A program made the translations under genes and the position numbers. The notes under the pieces were generated by a model. It did not search any database, was not told where the DNA came from, and was given only the letters and a program-made list of their open reading frames with translations. From IMG/VR virus record IMGVR_UViG_3300028895_000139, positions 1 through 23,276 of that record: DNA of 23,276 nucleotides. One strand, given 5' to 3'. This document shows positions 7,695-15,005 of the stretch, piece after piece; position 1 is the first letter of the stretch, and each line of letters opens with the position of its first letter. This DNA comes from a virus.

Positions 7695-8424
7695 CGGGTA
7701 CGAGCCTGATTACAGCATACTGAATAAATGGCCGGTGGTGCATTGGGACTGGCCTAAGCCGGTAGTATTTATCCCAATGATGCAATCATTACCGTTTGCC
7801 GATGAGGTATGGCCGCGCATCAACGAAATTGCCAGGTACGGGACCCCATTTATCTACCAGCCGTACATGTTCGCAGATCGGGCGCGCAATGAAGCCGCTA
7901 AGGAACTGCTAGATAGTGACAAGACGCATATCGTCATGCTGGACGCCGATCACCGTCACCCGACTGATGTGGTTCACAGGTTGTGCAGGCGCGTGATAGA
8001 AGACCCGGAGCGATTAGTAGTTGGTGGGTTGAATTTCAAACGCAATGCGCCATTCTCGCCGCTGGCGTGCTATGTATCAGAGCAGGGGATATATCGCCCT
8101 CACGAATGGGAACCAGAGTGCGCCGAGGTAGACGCTATCGGCACGGGATGTATCATCATCGCCAGGGAAGTGTTCGAGCAGGTGGAGTGGCCTTGGTTTA
8201 TCAACGACCCGCATTACCCCAGCAAGACGTTGGGCAGCCACGATAACTATTTTTGCCAGAAAGCGAAGGAGGCGGGTATCAAAATATGGTGCGATTTTAC
8301 CCTGACCAGCCCGCACGGGGGGACGCATTGGGTAACGGAGCAGACTTACCGAACTTACTGCCAGGTAAACCCAATACCAGAGGAGGACATTAAAGATGTG
8401 CAAACTGAAATACATCGGGAATAG
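7684..8424 (+). CDS. GT-A fold glycosyltransferase-like protein
   Basis: A 246-residue product that overlaps the previous gene by 11 bases. Features of GT-A glycosyltransferases appear in order: RARNEAAKELLDSDKTHIVMLDADHRHP, with a DAD metal-binding motif following a hydrophobic strand; then VGGLNFKR; then the acceptor-side strand AIGTGCIIIAREVFE; and DNYFCQKAKEAGIKIWCDF near the end. Together these indicate transfer of a sugar from a nucleotide donor, with Mn2+ or Mg2+ bound by the DxD-type motif. The donor and acceptor are unknown. As it sits inside the virion-protein operon, it may modify a capsid or tail protein. It is cytoplasmic, as no signal peptide or membrane segment is present. Confidence 0.7.
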   Translation: MGDNGYEPDYSILNKWPVVHWDWPKPVVFIPMMQSLPFADEVWPRINEIARYGTPFIYQPYMFADRARNEAAKELLDSDKTHIVMLDADHRHPTDVVHRLCRRVIEDPERLVVGGLNFKRNAPFSPLACYVSEQGIYRPHEWEPECAEVDAIGTGCIIIAREVFEQVEWPWFINDPHYPSKTLGSHDNYFCQKAKEAGIKIWCDFTLTSPHGGTHWVTEQTYRTYCQVNPIPEEDIKDVQTEIHRE

Positions 8425-8623
8425 TTGGATACCAGGCGTGCCATCCAGGGATTTGACGCTGGAGGAGATCGAGGCGAACGGCTGGGACTACGGCGCGCTG
8501 ATCGGTTCGGGTTTATACATCGAGGTTGTACCGGAGGAAGAGAGGAGAATATATAAAAAGCGCAAATCGGAAAAGCCAGAGATAGAGGAGGTGAGTAAAT
8601 GGCAGGAGGTATCAGAAAACTAA
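8396..8623 (+). CDS. Small protein preceding the tail tube gene
   Basis: Seventy-five residues, starting MCKLKYIGNSWIPGVPSRDLT, with AGGAGG at 8381-8386. It overlaps both neighbours, by 29 bases upstream and 25 downstream, as tightly packed phage genes do. The first half (YIGNSWIPGVPSRDLTLEEIE) resembles a small beta motif repeated in many phage head-tail modules, and the C-terminus is highly charged (RRIYKKRKSEKPEIEE). No function can be assigned. Confidence 0.65.
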   Translation: MCKLKYIGNSWIPGVPSRDLTLEEIEANGWDYGALIGSGLYIEVVPEEERRIYKKRKSEKPEIEEVSKWQEVSEN

Positions 8624-9609
8624 GAAAGATTCAATTGGGGCGGGAGACGACCGCGGGCACAAAGGTCGATGCGACGACCTACTGGCGCGGGACTGGCACC
8701 ATCGAAGACAACATGAGTTTGGTGTTCCCCGACGAGGACGTGGGCTATAAAGGAGGCGTGAACAGATCTTATATCTCCAAATATGAGGCATTGCTAGATT
8801 TAGAGGAGACGCCCGCCACGTTTGAGCAGATATTGCACATCCTTGAGATGGGCGTCGAGTCCGCCGCGGCATCGCAGGACGGGAGCGGCAGCGGGTACGT
8901 TTACGTATATCCGTTCAACCAGACCAGCGATACTGGATCGGTCAAAAGTTACACGGTCGAGGGCGGCGATAACTCCGGCGAGGAGGAGTTCGCCTACGGT
9001 TTCTGTACCGACTTCACCCTGTCAGGCGTACCGGGCGAAGCGGTGATGATGCAGGCAAATATCGTGGGGAGACAAGTCTCAACTGGGACGTTCACCAGTA
9101 CTACGACCGCCACGATCCCGACCGTGGAGGAGATCCTGTTCGGCAAGGGCAAAATCTACATCGATGGTGATACCGTCACCTGGGGCAACACTCAAAAAAC
9201 GTCATTCTGGCGCGGTTTTGAGTTCCGCTGTAATACCGGATGGGAACCGCAGTACACCGGGGACGGATCGCTGTACTTCACCTTTGCTAAAAACGTGGGA
9301 CCTGAGATCCGCTGCGACATCACCATGGAACACAACGCCGATGCGATCACCGAAATCGCCGCATGGCGCGCAAGGACTGCGCGGAAACTGCGCTTGATAT
9401 TTGAGGGAACCGCATTCACGACCGCCGGGACTTCATTCACCTATAAGACGCTGCGTATCTCCATGGTGGGATCGTGGGAGGACTTCACGCCACTGGATGA
9501 CATGGACGGAGATGATGTTGTAACCGGGACATTCCGGGTTGCCTACGACCCAGACGCCGCCGCGTTCTGCGAGATTTACGTAGTGCCCGCACTAGCTGCA
9601 GTACAGTAG
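8599..9609 (+). CDS. Major tail tube protein
   Basis: The 336-residue sequence starts MAGGIRKLRKIQLGRETTAGTKVDATTYWRGTG, typical of siphophage tail-tube subunits. Recurrent features are a long beta-rich body, CTDFTLSGVPGEAVMMQANIVGRQV (a core tube strand pair) and LRLIFEGTAF...LRISMVGSWEDFTPLDDMDGDDVVTGTFRVAYD near the end. A GAGGAGG ribosome binding site lies just upstream. The following gene pair (tail-assembly chaperones) and tape measure confirm the placement. It would polymerise around the tape measure to build the tail. Confidence 0.85.
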   Translation: MAGGIRKLRKIQLGRETTAGTKVDATTYWRGTGTIEDNMSLVFPDEDVGYKGGVNRSYISKYEALLDLEETPATFEQILHILEMGVESAAASQDGSGSGYVYVYPFNQTSDTGSVKSYTVEGGDNSGEEEFAYGFCTDFTLSGVPGEAVMMQANIVGRQVSTGTFTSTTTATIPTVEEILFGKGKIYIDGDTVTWGNTQKTSFWRGFEFRCNTGWEPQYTGDGSLYFTFAKNVGPEIRCDITMEHNADAITEIAAWRARTARKLRLIFEGTAFTTAGTSFTYKTLRISMVGSWEDFTPLDDMDGDDVVTGTFRVAYDPDAAAFCEIYVVPALAAVQ

Positions 9610-9624
9610 TGGAAAGGACTATAC

Positions 9625-9894
9625 ATGACAGTATTAAAATTTGACCCTCCAGGCATAGACGCGCCAGGATACCTACGGCGACAACGACATATCCTTGAGT
9701 TGTATTCCGAATTTAAGGATAATCTATCGCCAGGTGCGATTGATGGGTTAGTGGAAATATTTCTCGGATATGTGACCGAGCCAGAAGACAGGGACGAAGC
9801 GCGAGAAGCGCTCTTGGATGCCTCGGAAGCACAAATTAGATCATTAATGGTGGCAATCACGGGGGGAGGTGATGAAGAAAACCCTACAACATAA
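9625..9894 (+). CDS. Tail assembly chaperone G (zero-frame product)
   Basis: The 89-residue acidic protein lies between tube and tape measure, the invariant position of the G/GT chaperone pair. AAAGGA lies 6 bases upstream of the start. It is mainly helical (DGLVEIFLGYV, DEAREALLDASEAQIRSLMVAI) and ends with a Gly-rich tail GGGDEENPTT. A long open frame in the -1 phase begins just before the stop, which indicates the gpG-T fusion produced by programmed frameshifting. The chaperone binds the tape measure and tube subunits during tail assembly and is not itself part of the virion. Confidence 0.75.
   Translation: MTVLKFDPPGIDAPGYLRRQRHILELYSEFKDNLSPGAIDGLVEIFLGYVTEPEDRDEAREALLDASEAQIRSLMVAITGGGDEENPTT
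9865..9894 (+). promoter_or_regulatory. Programmed -1 frameshift region of G/GT
   Basis: GGAGGTGA at 9865-9872 is an eight-base complement of the 16S anti-Shine-Dalgarno. It is followed by the only A-rich slip candidate, A GAA AAC at 9876-9882, and by CCT, which could re-pair as CCC at 9882-9884. The stop of G is at 9892-9894. An upstream Shine-Dalgarno-like element is a known stimulator of -1 frameshifting, as in dnaX, although the spacing here is shorter. Confidence 0.5.
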
Positions 9895-10115
9895 CCTCTA
9901 AAGATAGGGCAGAAATACGCGCCTATTTTAGAGGATACAAGGCTTATGTTCCGCTCTGGTTCCGTATCCTGGCGGCAGCAGAGTTTGATCCATTAAAGGC
10001 CCAGGAGATGGAGGAGAAACTTACAGGTAGATGGTGGCATTACTGCGAGTTGGCTAATATGGAGCGGGGTAGAGTTGCACAGGCTGAACAGCGAAAGGCG
10101 CGGAGAATGCGATAA
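9876..10115 (+). CDS. T extension of the tail assembly chaperone (-1 frame, no own start)
   Basis: This open frame of 79 codons lies in phase -1 to gene G. It reads RKPYNITSKDRAEIRAYFRGYKAYVPLWFRILAAAEFD... and ends ...KARRMR. It has no usable start codon at its beginning, so it must be entered by frameshifting from G. Two -1 frame stops (9870 and 9873) sit just before it, so the slip must occur between 9876 and 9894. The aromatic and charged composition and the position immediately before the tape measure match the T domain of other phages. The stop touches the next ATG at 10116. Confidence 0.65.
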   Translation, partial: RKPYNITSKDRAEIRAYFRGYKAYVPLWFRILAAAEFDPLKAQEMEEKLTGRWWHYCELANMERGRVAQAEQRKARRMR

Positions 10116-11615
10116 ATGGCGACCAAAGAAGAACTACAAATCATTATAAGTGCCAAAGATCAAACAAAAGGTATAATTGGCGGCTTATCTGGATCATTGG
10201 GCAAACTGGGCAAACTTGCTGGTACTGCAGTCGTAGCTGGAATTGGAGCGACCACAGCTGCGGTTGGTGGTTTAGCGGTTGGTCTGGGTGTTTTGGCGAA
10301 AGATGCCGCCCAACTCGGTCCTATTGAGGAAGCATTCGAGGGGATTGCTGAGAGTTCTGGAAAATCTGCCGATGAATTAATGGATGCCTTTAGAAGGCAG
10401 TCAGGGGGCTTGATTCGCAATACCGACCTGATGAAATCCTACAACATGGCAGCCAGTCTGGTGAGTGATGATTTTGCCAATGAATTACCAAATGCCATGA
10501 ATTATCTCAGCCGCGTTAGCGCAGCGACCGGCGAGGACATGGGATTCCTGATGGATAGTCTTGTGCGCGGCGTTGGGCGTGTAAGCCCGATGATTTTGGA
10601 CAACCTGGGGGTACAGGTTGATTTGACTGCCGCAACGGAGGCCTATGCAGAATCGGTCGGAAAGACCGCAAAGGAATTGACAAAGAGCGAGCAGCAAATG
10701 GCGATATTTGATGCCGTGATGCAACAGCTTGCTATCAATACCGAAAACCTGCCCGAGATGAGCGACCCATTCAAACAACTGAGCGTAACACTGGTCAACC
10801 TGAAAGATACTGCTGCTAAAGAAATCGGAGGGGCGTTTCTACCATTGATACAGGATCTTGCAGATGAAATCACCGAGTTTGTATCATCTGAGGAGTTCCA
10901 ACAGTGGATCAGGGACGTTGCCAGATGGTTGAGAGAGGAATTAATCCCCTGGCTAAAGGATGCCTACCGCTGGGTGAAGGAGGAATTATTACCAGCCTTG
11001 CGCGAGTTCTGGGAATGGTTGTCTCCAAAAATTGAGGCGATGAAAGCTGGGATTGCTGGTTTGCGCTCTGCCTGGGAAAGTGATTTTATGGGTATCAAAA
11101 CTTTCGTAGAGGGCGTCTGGGAGGGATTGCAACTTACATTCGAGTTATTCAGCGCGGCATTTGAGGGCGACTGGGAGAAATTTGGAGACACTCTACAGGA
11201 ATTATGGAAAAGCATCTGGGATACGATAAAAGGGGTAATGGAGAAGCGTATAGAAGATACGCTGGAGTACATACGAAGTGTTGATTGGGGGCAGGTCGGA
11301 AGAGACATTCTAACAGCGATTGGTAATGGCGTATTATCGGTAGGTCGCTGGTGGGCAATGCTCTGGTTTAAAATGGGTCAAACAGCAATCAACGCGGTAT
11401 TAGGTGCATTCAACATTACCCTACCAAATTTAGGGGGAGGCGGAGAAAACCCTACAACCTCGTCCAATATGAATACCTGGGTTCCTGGTCATTCACGCAT
11501 TAAGCCAGGACAGACAACGGTTAATTTAACGTATTCCCCGGCTGTATCGTTTGTAGACCAATATGAAGTTGAACGACAGTTAGTACCGATAATAAATGAT
11601 GCCTTAAGAAGGTAA
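10116..11615 (+). CDS. Tape measure protein (short)
   Basis: A 499-residue protein with an N-terminal amphipathic start (MATKEELQIIISAKDQTKG), a Gly/Ala-rich hydrophobic stretch at residues about 30-62, and a middle helical portion with a tape-measure-like segment (LMDSLVRGVGRVSPMILDNLGVQVDLTAATEAYAESVGKTAKELTKSEQQMAIFDAVMQQ). Trp-rich helical repeats follow (WLREELIPWLKDAYRWVKEELLPALREFWEWL). The C-terminus has a GGGGENPTT linker and FVDQYEVERQLVPIINDALRR, a usual ending for such proteins. It sets tail length and is probably ejected into the cell with DNA. At this length the tail would be fairly short. Confidence 0.85.
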   Translation: MATKEELQIIISAKDQTKGIIGGLSGSLGKLGKLAGTAVVAGIGATTAAVGGLAVGLGVLAKDAAQLGPIEEAFEGIAESSGKSADELMDAFRRQSGGLIRNTDLMKSYNMAASLVSDDFANELPNAMNYLSRVSAATGEDMGFLMDSLVRGVGRVSPMILDNLGVQVDLTAATEAYAESVGKTAKELTKSEQQMAIFDAVMQQLAINTENLPEMSDPFKQLSVTLVNLKDTAAKEIGGAFLPLIQDLADEITEFVSSEEFQQWIRDVARWLREELIPWLKDAYRWVKEELLPALREFWEWLSPKIEAMKAGIAGLRSAWESDFMGIKTFVEGVWEGLQLTFELFSAAFEGDWEKFGDTLQELWKSIWDTIKGVMEKRIEDTLEYIRSVDWGQVGRDILTAIGNGVLSVGRWWAMLWFKMGQTAINAVLGAFNITLPNLGGGGENPTTSSNMNTWVPGHSRIKPGQTTVNLTYSPAVSFVDQYEVERQLVPIINDALRR

Positions 11616-11616
11616 C

Positions 11617-13116
11617 ATGGCGACCCAATATTACATTTACATCGACTGGGACGATAACGGGACATTCACCGATGAGGGCGGGCGGGTGATCCGGTTCAAC
11701 ATCCAGCGTGGCAAGCGCAGGACTGTGGAAAAGGACGGTTACGCCCATGTGAACCCTGGGATGGCGTACCTCACCCTGGATAATTACGATGGTCGCTATG
11801 ACCCGTTCAACACCTCTGGGGAACTTTACGGGTACATACTACCAAACCGCGTTGTGCGGATAAAAGCAACTGATGGCACATTGACTTACAACCTATTCAC
11901 CGGGTTTATCCGTGATGTACGACCACAACGGGGCTTCCAGGGGAGATCGGAGGCGCAAATCGTATGCTCTGACGGGCTGGACTGGTTACAGGAGCAGAAC
12001 TGCGAACACGGGGATGTGCAGACCGATTACCTAGTCAATGAGGCGATCAACGACTTAACGGTCGCTGCAGGTTGGCCTTTCGCTGATACTTCGGGCTGGA
12101 TATTCCCGATGATTTTTGAGACCAACAGCGAATTGGGTGGTACGGGGATTGAAAATAACGGCGACACGATGCCCTACTGGTGGTCAGACCCGAAGAAGAC
12201 CGTGCTGGAGGCGATCAACGAACTGGAGAACACTTGGGCGGGCAACGCATTTGTAGCGACAGATGGCACATTTAGTTATGAGGCGCGCATTTATGGATTA
12301 GATCCAAAAGTCACGATCACGCAGTCTGAATTATTAAAGGACATGGAGCTGCAGCAGCCATGGGAGGAGATAAAGAATCGCATCAGGATTGGAGCTCACC
12401 CGAGGCGCGAGTCGGGATCAATAGAGATTTGGAGACTATCAGACATCCCATATATCGGCGCAAGTGGTACTTTGACCATTTGGGCTGAGTACCAGGACGA
12501 GGGCGAATGGGCTCCCGCTAAGAGCGTGACCACGCCTGTAGCTACCACGGACTATACCGCCAATACGGAGGAAGGAGGCGGCGGCGCGGATAAGACCGCG
12601 CAAATTAGCATCTCAATGACTGATTATGCAACCGAGGCGAAATTGGAAATCACGAACAACGATGCGGGAGGCGTTTACCTGACCTTGATGAAACTGCGCG
12701 GGGAATTGTACCAGGACGAGAGCAAGACGTTTGCTATCGAATCAGATACCGTCAGCATCAACGATTATGGTAGGCGCGACATGACGGTAAATGAGATTTG
12801 GACCCAGGAATCACAAGAAGCGGCAGACCACGCGGGATTTGCAATATATTTGTACGCAGATCCCCGCAAAGTACCCTGGATACGCTTCGAGGAGAGACCT
12901 ACCTACCAGTTTGCATATGATTTATTCGATGGCGTCGTGCTGGATATTGATAAACTGGGGATTGACGGGGATTACTACATCACCTACATCGAGCATGACT
13001 GGCAGGCGACCCGCGGTTGCAGGACGACTTGGAGGTTAGAGCCCGACCCAGAGGACGTATTGGGATACTGGATATTCCCGGCAACCTTCGAGACCAACAC
13101 GATTTTAGGATGGTGA
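11617..13116 (+). CDS. Distal tail / baseplate hub protein
   Basis: A 499-residue protein with the start MATQYYIYIDWDDNGTFTDEGGRVIRFNIQRGK, typical of tail-tip proteins that follow the tape measure. Later blocks include LFTGFIRDVRPQRG and a long beta-rich region. The C-terminal half contains YQFAYDLFDGVVLDIDKLGIDGDYYITYIEHDWQATRGCRTTWRLEP, which resembles hub-domain strands. The gene begins two bases after the tape-measure stop. By position and pattern it would join the tail tube to the fibres. Lytic motifs are not visible. The exact family is uncertain. Confidence 0.7.
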   Translation: MATQYYIYIDWDDNGTFTDEGGRVIRFNIQRGKRRTVEKDGYAHVNPGMAYLTLDNYDGRYDPFNTSGELYGYILPNRVVRIKATDGTLTYNLFTGFIRDVRPQRGFQGRSEAQIVCSDGLDWLQEQNCEHGDVQTDYLVNEAINDLTVAAGWPFADTSGWIFPMIFETNSELGGTGIENNGDTMPYWWSDPKKTVLEAINELENTWAGNAFVATDGTFSYEARIYGLDPKVTITQSELLKDMELQQPWEEIKNRIRIGAHPRRESGSIEIWRLSDIPYIGASGTLTIWAEYQDEGEWAPAKSVTTPVATTDYTANTEEGGGGADKTAQISISMTDYATEAKLEITNNDAGGVYLTLMKLRGELYQDESKTFAIESDTVSINDYGRRDMTVNEIWTQESQEAADHAGFAIYLYADPRKVPWIRFEERPTYQFAYDLFDGVVLDIDKLGIDGDYYITYIEHDWQATRGCRTTWRLEPDPEDVLGYWIFPATFETNTILGW

Positions 13117-13119
13117 GAC

Positions 13120-13806
13120 ATGGCTTATACAGCAGTCAAAACAGTTAGCACGGGCGACCCATGGACTGCAAGGGATATGAATAGATACGTGCGTGACAAT
13201 TTTGCGGCGGGCGTTCCCGACATAATGACAACCAAGGGCGACATTGCAGTAGCGACCGCCAATGATACAGCAACAAGGCTCGGCATTGGCTCAAATGATG
13301 AGTGGCTCTATGCCGATAGTGGGGCAACTACAGGACTTGTCTGGGGAGAAATTGGGCATTTAAAAACAGTAGGAGATGGAGCAAATCAACTTGTATCATC
13401 GGTAAGCACTGCACTTATCACTTGTCTATCTACAGAAACATTTGATACCGCAGCGGCATTTACAAGCGATAGATTTACCTGTCCTGCTCCAGGTATGTAT
13501 CTGGTGATTTGCACAGATTATGCAGATGGAAACAGTGAAGGACATATTCAAATAAATGATAACCTTAGATATTATTTATATAAAAATGCGGTTTTGCACT
13601 CTGTATTATACAGAGCAAATTTTGATGAGGCAAAGGTCGGCGGTGGATACCATGGGGAAGTCGTAGGAATGGATATTGTAAAGTGCATCCAGGGAGACAT
13701 TATCGATGTTCGTATGAAATGCTTTAAAACGGGCGGTGAAAATTGGTATTTATCAGGTGATTCAACCTGGGGCAATCTTTCTGTAGCTTACTTACCGCTG
13801 AATTAG
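13120..13806 (+). CDS. Tail fibre / receptor-binding protein, paralogue 1
   Basis: The 228-residue product has the anchor MAYTAVKTVSTGDPWTARDMNRYVRDNFAAGVPDIMTTKGDIAVATANDTATRLGIG. It shares this anchor almost position for position with the next gene (MAYTAVPTQNTGDEWTAAEHNTYVRDNFAAGVPDIFTTKGDLAVATAADTAARLAVG). Tail-attachment modules with TTKGDxAVATAxDTAxRL are common at the base of phage fibres. From about residue 85 the sequence becomes a beta sandwich of C1q/TNF-like appearance (FTCPAPGMYLVICTDYADGN...YLYKNAVLHSVLYRA), probably the receptor-binding tip. Confidence 0.7.
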   Translation: MAYTAVKTVSTGDPWTARDMNRYVRDNFAAGVPDIMTTKGDIAVATANDTATRLGIGSNDEWLYADSGATTGLVWGEIGHLKTVGDGANQLVSSVSTALITCLSTETFDTAAAFTSDRFTCPAPGMYLVICTDYADGNSEGHIQINDNLRYYLYKNAVLHSVLYRANFDEAKVGGGYHGEVVGMDIVKCIQGDIIDVRMKCFKTGGENWYLSGDSTWGNLSVAYLPLN

Positions 13807-13816
13807 GAGGGCGATT

Positions 13817-14506
13817 ATGGCATATACAGCAGTACCCACGCAAAATACAGGCGATGAATGGACGGCAGCCGAACATAATACCTATGTGCGAGATAATTTC
13901 GCCGCAGGGGTGCCGGACATATTCACAACCAAGGGTGATCTGGCGGTTGCAACCGCAGCGGATACCGCCGCAAGATTGGCGGTAGGAACCGATGGGCATG
14001 TTCTCATTGCTGACAGCGGGGAGGCGTGCGGCATAAAATGGGGCACAGTTCCTAATGGTCCATCGACCGGAGTAGGAGCGCGTTATTATGTAGACGATAC
14101 CCAAGAAGTCGCGGATTCCAGTCAAACCATTATCGATTATGCTGTAAAAGACTACGATACCGATACTGCCGTAACGGTTGGGGCAGCGTGGAAATTCACT
14201 GTACCCGCAGACCAGGGCGGTAAATATCTGGTAATCGCGACCTGTTATTACCAGTCTGCAGGATGGTTAGCAAATGAACGCGCTGATTTGGAACTTTATA
14301 AAAACGGAGCCAGGGTTTGTATTATGGGTTCCTACTTTGTTAATGCAAATAATACCGTCAACGTGTTCGTTATTGGATCTGCAATTGTAGATTTATCGGC
14401 AGCAGATTATATCGATGTTCGCGCATACCAAAATTCAGGAGATGCCCAACAAATCGATTCTGACGGTGAATTTACCCACATCGCCATCGCCAAACTATAC
14501 TCATAA
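13817..14506 (+). CDS. Tail fibre / receptor-binding protein, paralogue 2
   Basis: The protein has 229 residues. Its first 75 residues are paralogous to the preceding gene, and its C-terminal jelly-roll is also related in plan (FTVPADQGGKYLVIATCYYQ...LYKNGARVCIMGS) but strongly diverged. GGAGG precedes the start. It is the last gene of the virion operon; a strong terminator follows. Two different tips on a shared anchor suggest dual receptor specificity, or a donor and an active copy for tip exchange. Confidence 0.7.
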   Translation: MAYTAVPTQNTGDEWTAAEHNTYVRDNFAAGVPDIFTTKGDLAVATAADTAARLAVGTDGHVLIADSGEACGIKWGTVPNGPSTGVGARYYVDDTQEVADSSQTIIDYAVKDYDTDTAVTVGAAWKFTVPADQGGKYLVIATCYYQSAGWLANERADLELYKNGARVCIMGSYFVNANNTVNVFVIGSAIVDLSAADYIDVRAYQNSGDAQQIDSDGEFTHIAIAKLYS

Positions 14507-14602
14507 TCACCCACCCCTCAAGCCGAACTCCACCAATCCCCCGCAGTGCGGGCAGGTAACGACCGCGTACAACGTGCGCGGTCTTTCCATTTTACTATCC
14601 AT
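14507..14602 (-). CDS. 31-residue zinc-knuckle micro-protein, antisense to the tail terminator
   Basis: The minus strand reads MDSKMERPRTLYAVVTCPHCGGLVEFGLRGG then TGA. The CPHCGG motif followed by LVEF is the knuckle of zinc-ribbon proteins and recurs in the NCPHCG of the gene at 18926. An upstream GAAAGGA is 9 bases from the ATG at 14602. A near-perfect sigma-70 promoter ends about 22 bases upstream of the ATG (14625-14653), and its predicted start falls just before the ribosome binding site. An alternative in-frame ATG at 14620 would add MKGCGV but would leave no leader. The gene converges on the tail operon. One CxxC pair can hold zinc only as a dimer or with a partner. Function unknown. 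Confidence 0.5.
   Translation of the reverse strand: MDSKMERPRTLYAVVTCPHCGGLVEFGLRGG
14561..14593 (+). terminator. Intrinsic terminator of the virion operon
   Basis: GACCGCGTAC (14561-14570) and GTGCGCGGTC (14574-14583) form a 10-bp stem with one G-U pair and loop AAC, followed by TTTCCATTTT. This closes the long head-tail transcription unit. The hairpin DNA also lies inside the antisense micro-gene at 14507-14602, so the stem is read as codons on the other strand. Confidence 0.85.
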
Positions 14603-14624
14603 AACACCACATCCTTTCATAATA

Positions 14625-14653
14625 ATTATAAATACCTACCGTGAAATAGTCAA
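14625..14653 (-). promoter_or_regulatory. Near-consensus sigma-70 promoter, minus strand
   Basis: On the minus strand, TTGACT (14653-14648) and TATAAT (14630-14625) are separated by exactly 17 bases. This is one mismatch from consensus in the -35 and a perfect -10. It points to the zinc-knuckle micro-gene. Confidence 0.7.
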
Positions 14654-14665
14654 TTAAGTATTGAC
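14649..14665. promoter_or_regulatory. Palindrome between divergent -35 boxes, candidate operator
   Basis: GTCAAT (14649-14654) and ATTGAC (14660-14665) are perfect inverted repeats around TAAGT and cover both -35 boxes. The symmetry follows partly from facing -35 consensus boxes, so it is not independent proof. Still, a dimeric repressor bound here would shut both promoters. The adjacent ribbon-helix-helix gene is the obvious candidate. Confidence 0.4.
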
Positions 14666-14689
14666 AATTCAACTACAATAGTATATAAT
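14661..14689 (+). promoter_or_regulatory. Perfect consensus sigma-70 promoter of the second operon
   Basis: TTGACA (14661-14666) and TATAAT (14684-14689) are both perfect and are separated by 17 bases. The first gene, a ribbon-helix-helix regulator, starts 38 bases after the -10. Unregulated, it should be very strong, which suggests early expression or tight repression. Confidence 0.9.
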
Positions 14690-14726
14690 AATATCGAATA
14701 AATTAGTTCCGCCAGTTGGAGGTACA

Positions 14727-14906
14727 ATGAAAAGTAAACAGGTACGAGTTTGGCTGGACACCTACGAGAAATTAGAAAAGCTGGCTGATCTAAACCGCTT
14801 GTACATTGTACAGCAAATTGACCAGTTGGTGACACGAGAATACAAATACGTTTTTGGCGACACCCTGCCCCAGAAAGAAGAAGAGCCTGTCGCTGGAACG
14901 GCTTGA
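14727..14906 (+). CDS. Ribbon-helix-helix type regulator
   Basis: Fifty-nine residues with GGAGG 7 bases from the start. The segment KQVRVWLDTYEKLEKLADLNRLYIVQQIDQLVTREYKY has a short strand (QVRVWL) followed by helix A and helix B. That is the layout of Arc/MetJ/CopG-like DNA-binding dimers, in which the strand inserts in the major groove. The acidic tail (PQKEEEPVAGTA) is probably flexible. It is the first gene behind the consensus promoter and beside a palindrome, so autoregulation is likely. The family call comes from pattern and size only. Confidence 0.6.
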   Translation: MKSKQVRVWLDTYEKLEKLADLNRLYIVQQIDQLVTREYKYVFGDTLPQKEEEPVAGTA

Positions 14907-14907
14907 A

Positions 14908-14997
14908 ATGCCCGAGATCGATAGTTTTACCGCATTCATCCTGATAACCCTATTCGTGGCGACATACCTATACGGTTGTCGCCGTTCTGTACTCTAG
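14908..14997 (+). CDS. 29-residue single-span membrane micro-protein
   Basis: The frame reads MPEIDSFTAFILITLFVATYLYGCRRSVL: a short acidic N-terminus, one hydrophobic helix of about 17 residues, and a Cys-Arg-Arg end. It starts two bases after the upstream stop and ends 8 bases before the next gene. The charge pattern predicts N-out/C-in insertion. A holin-like or inhibitor role is possible, but small phage membrane proteins cannot be assigned from sequence alone. Confidence 0.5.
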   Translation: MPEIDSFTAFILITLFVATYLYGCRRSVL

Positions 14998-15005
14998 GAG
15001 GAGCT

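Noticed and set aside
9861-9867. G GGG GGA as the frameshift slip site
   Set aside because: A -1 slip here meets TGA at 9870 after one codon, so it cannot lead into the T frame.
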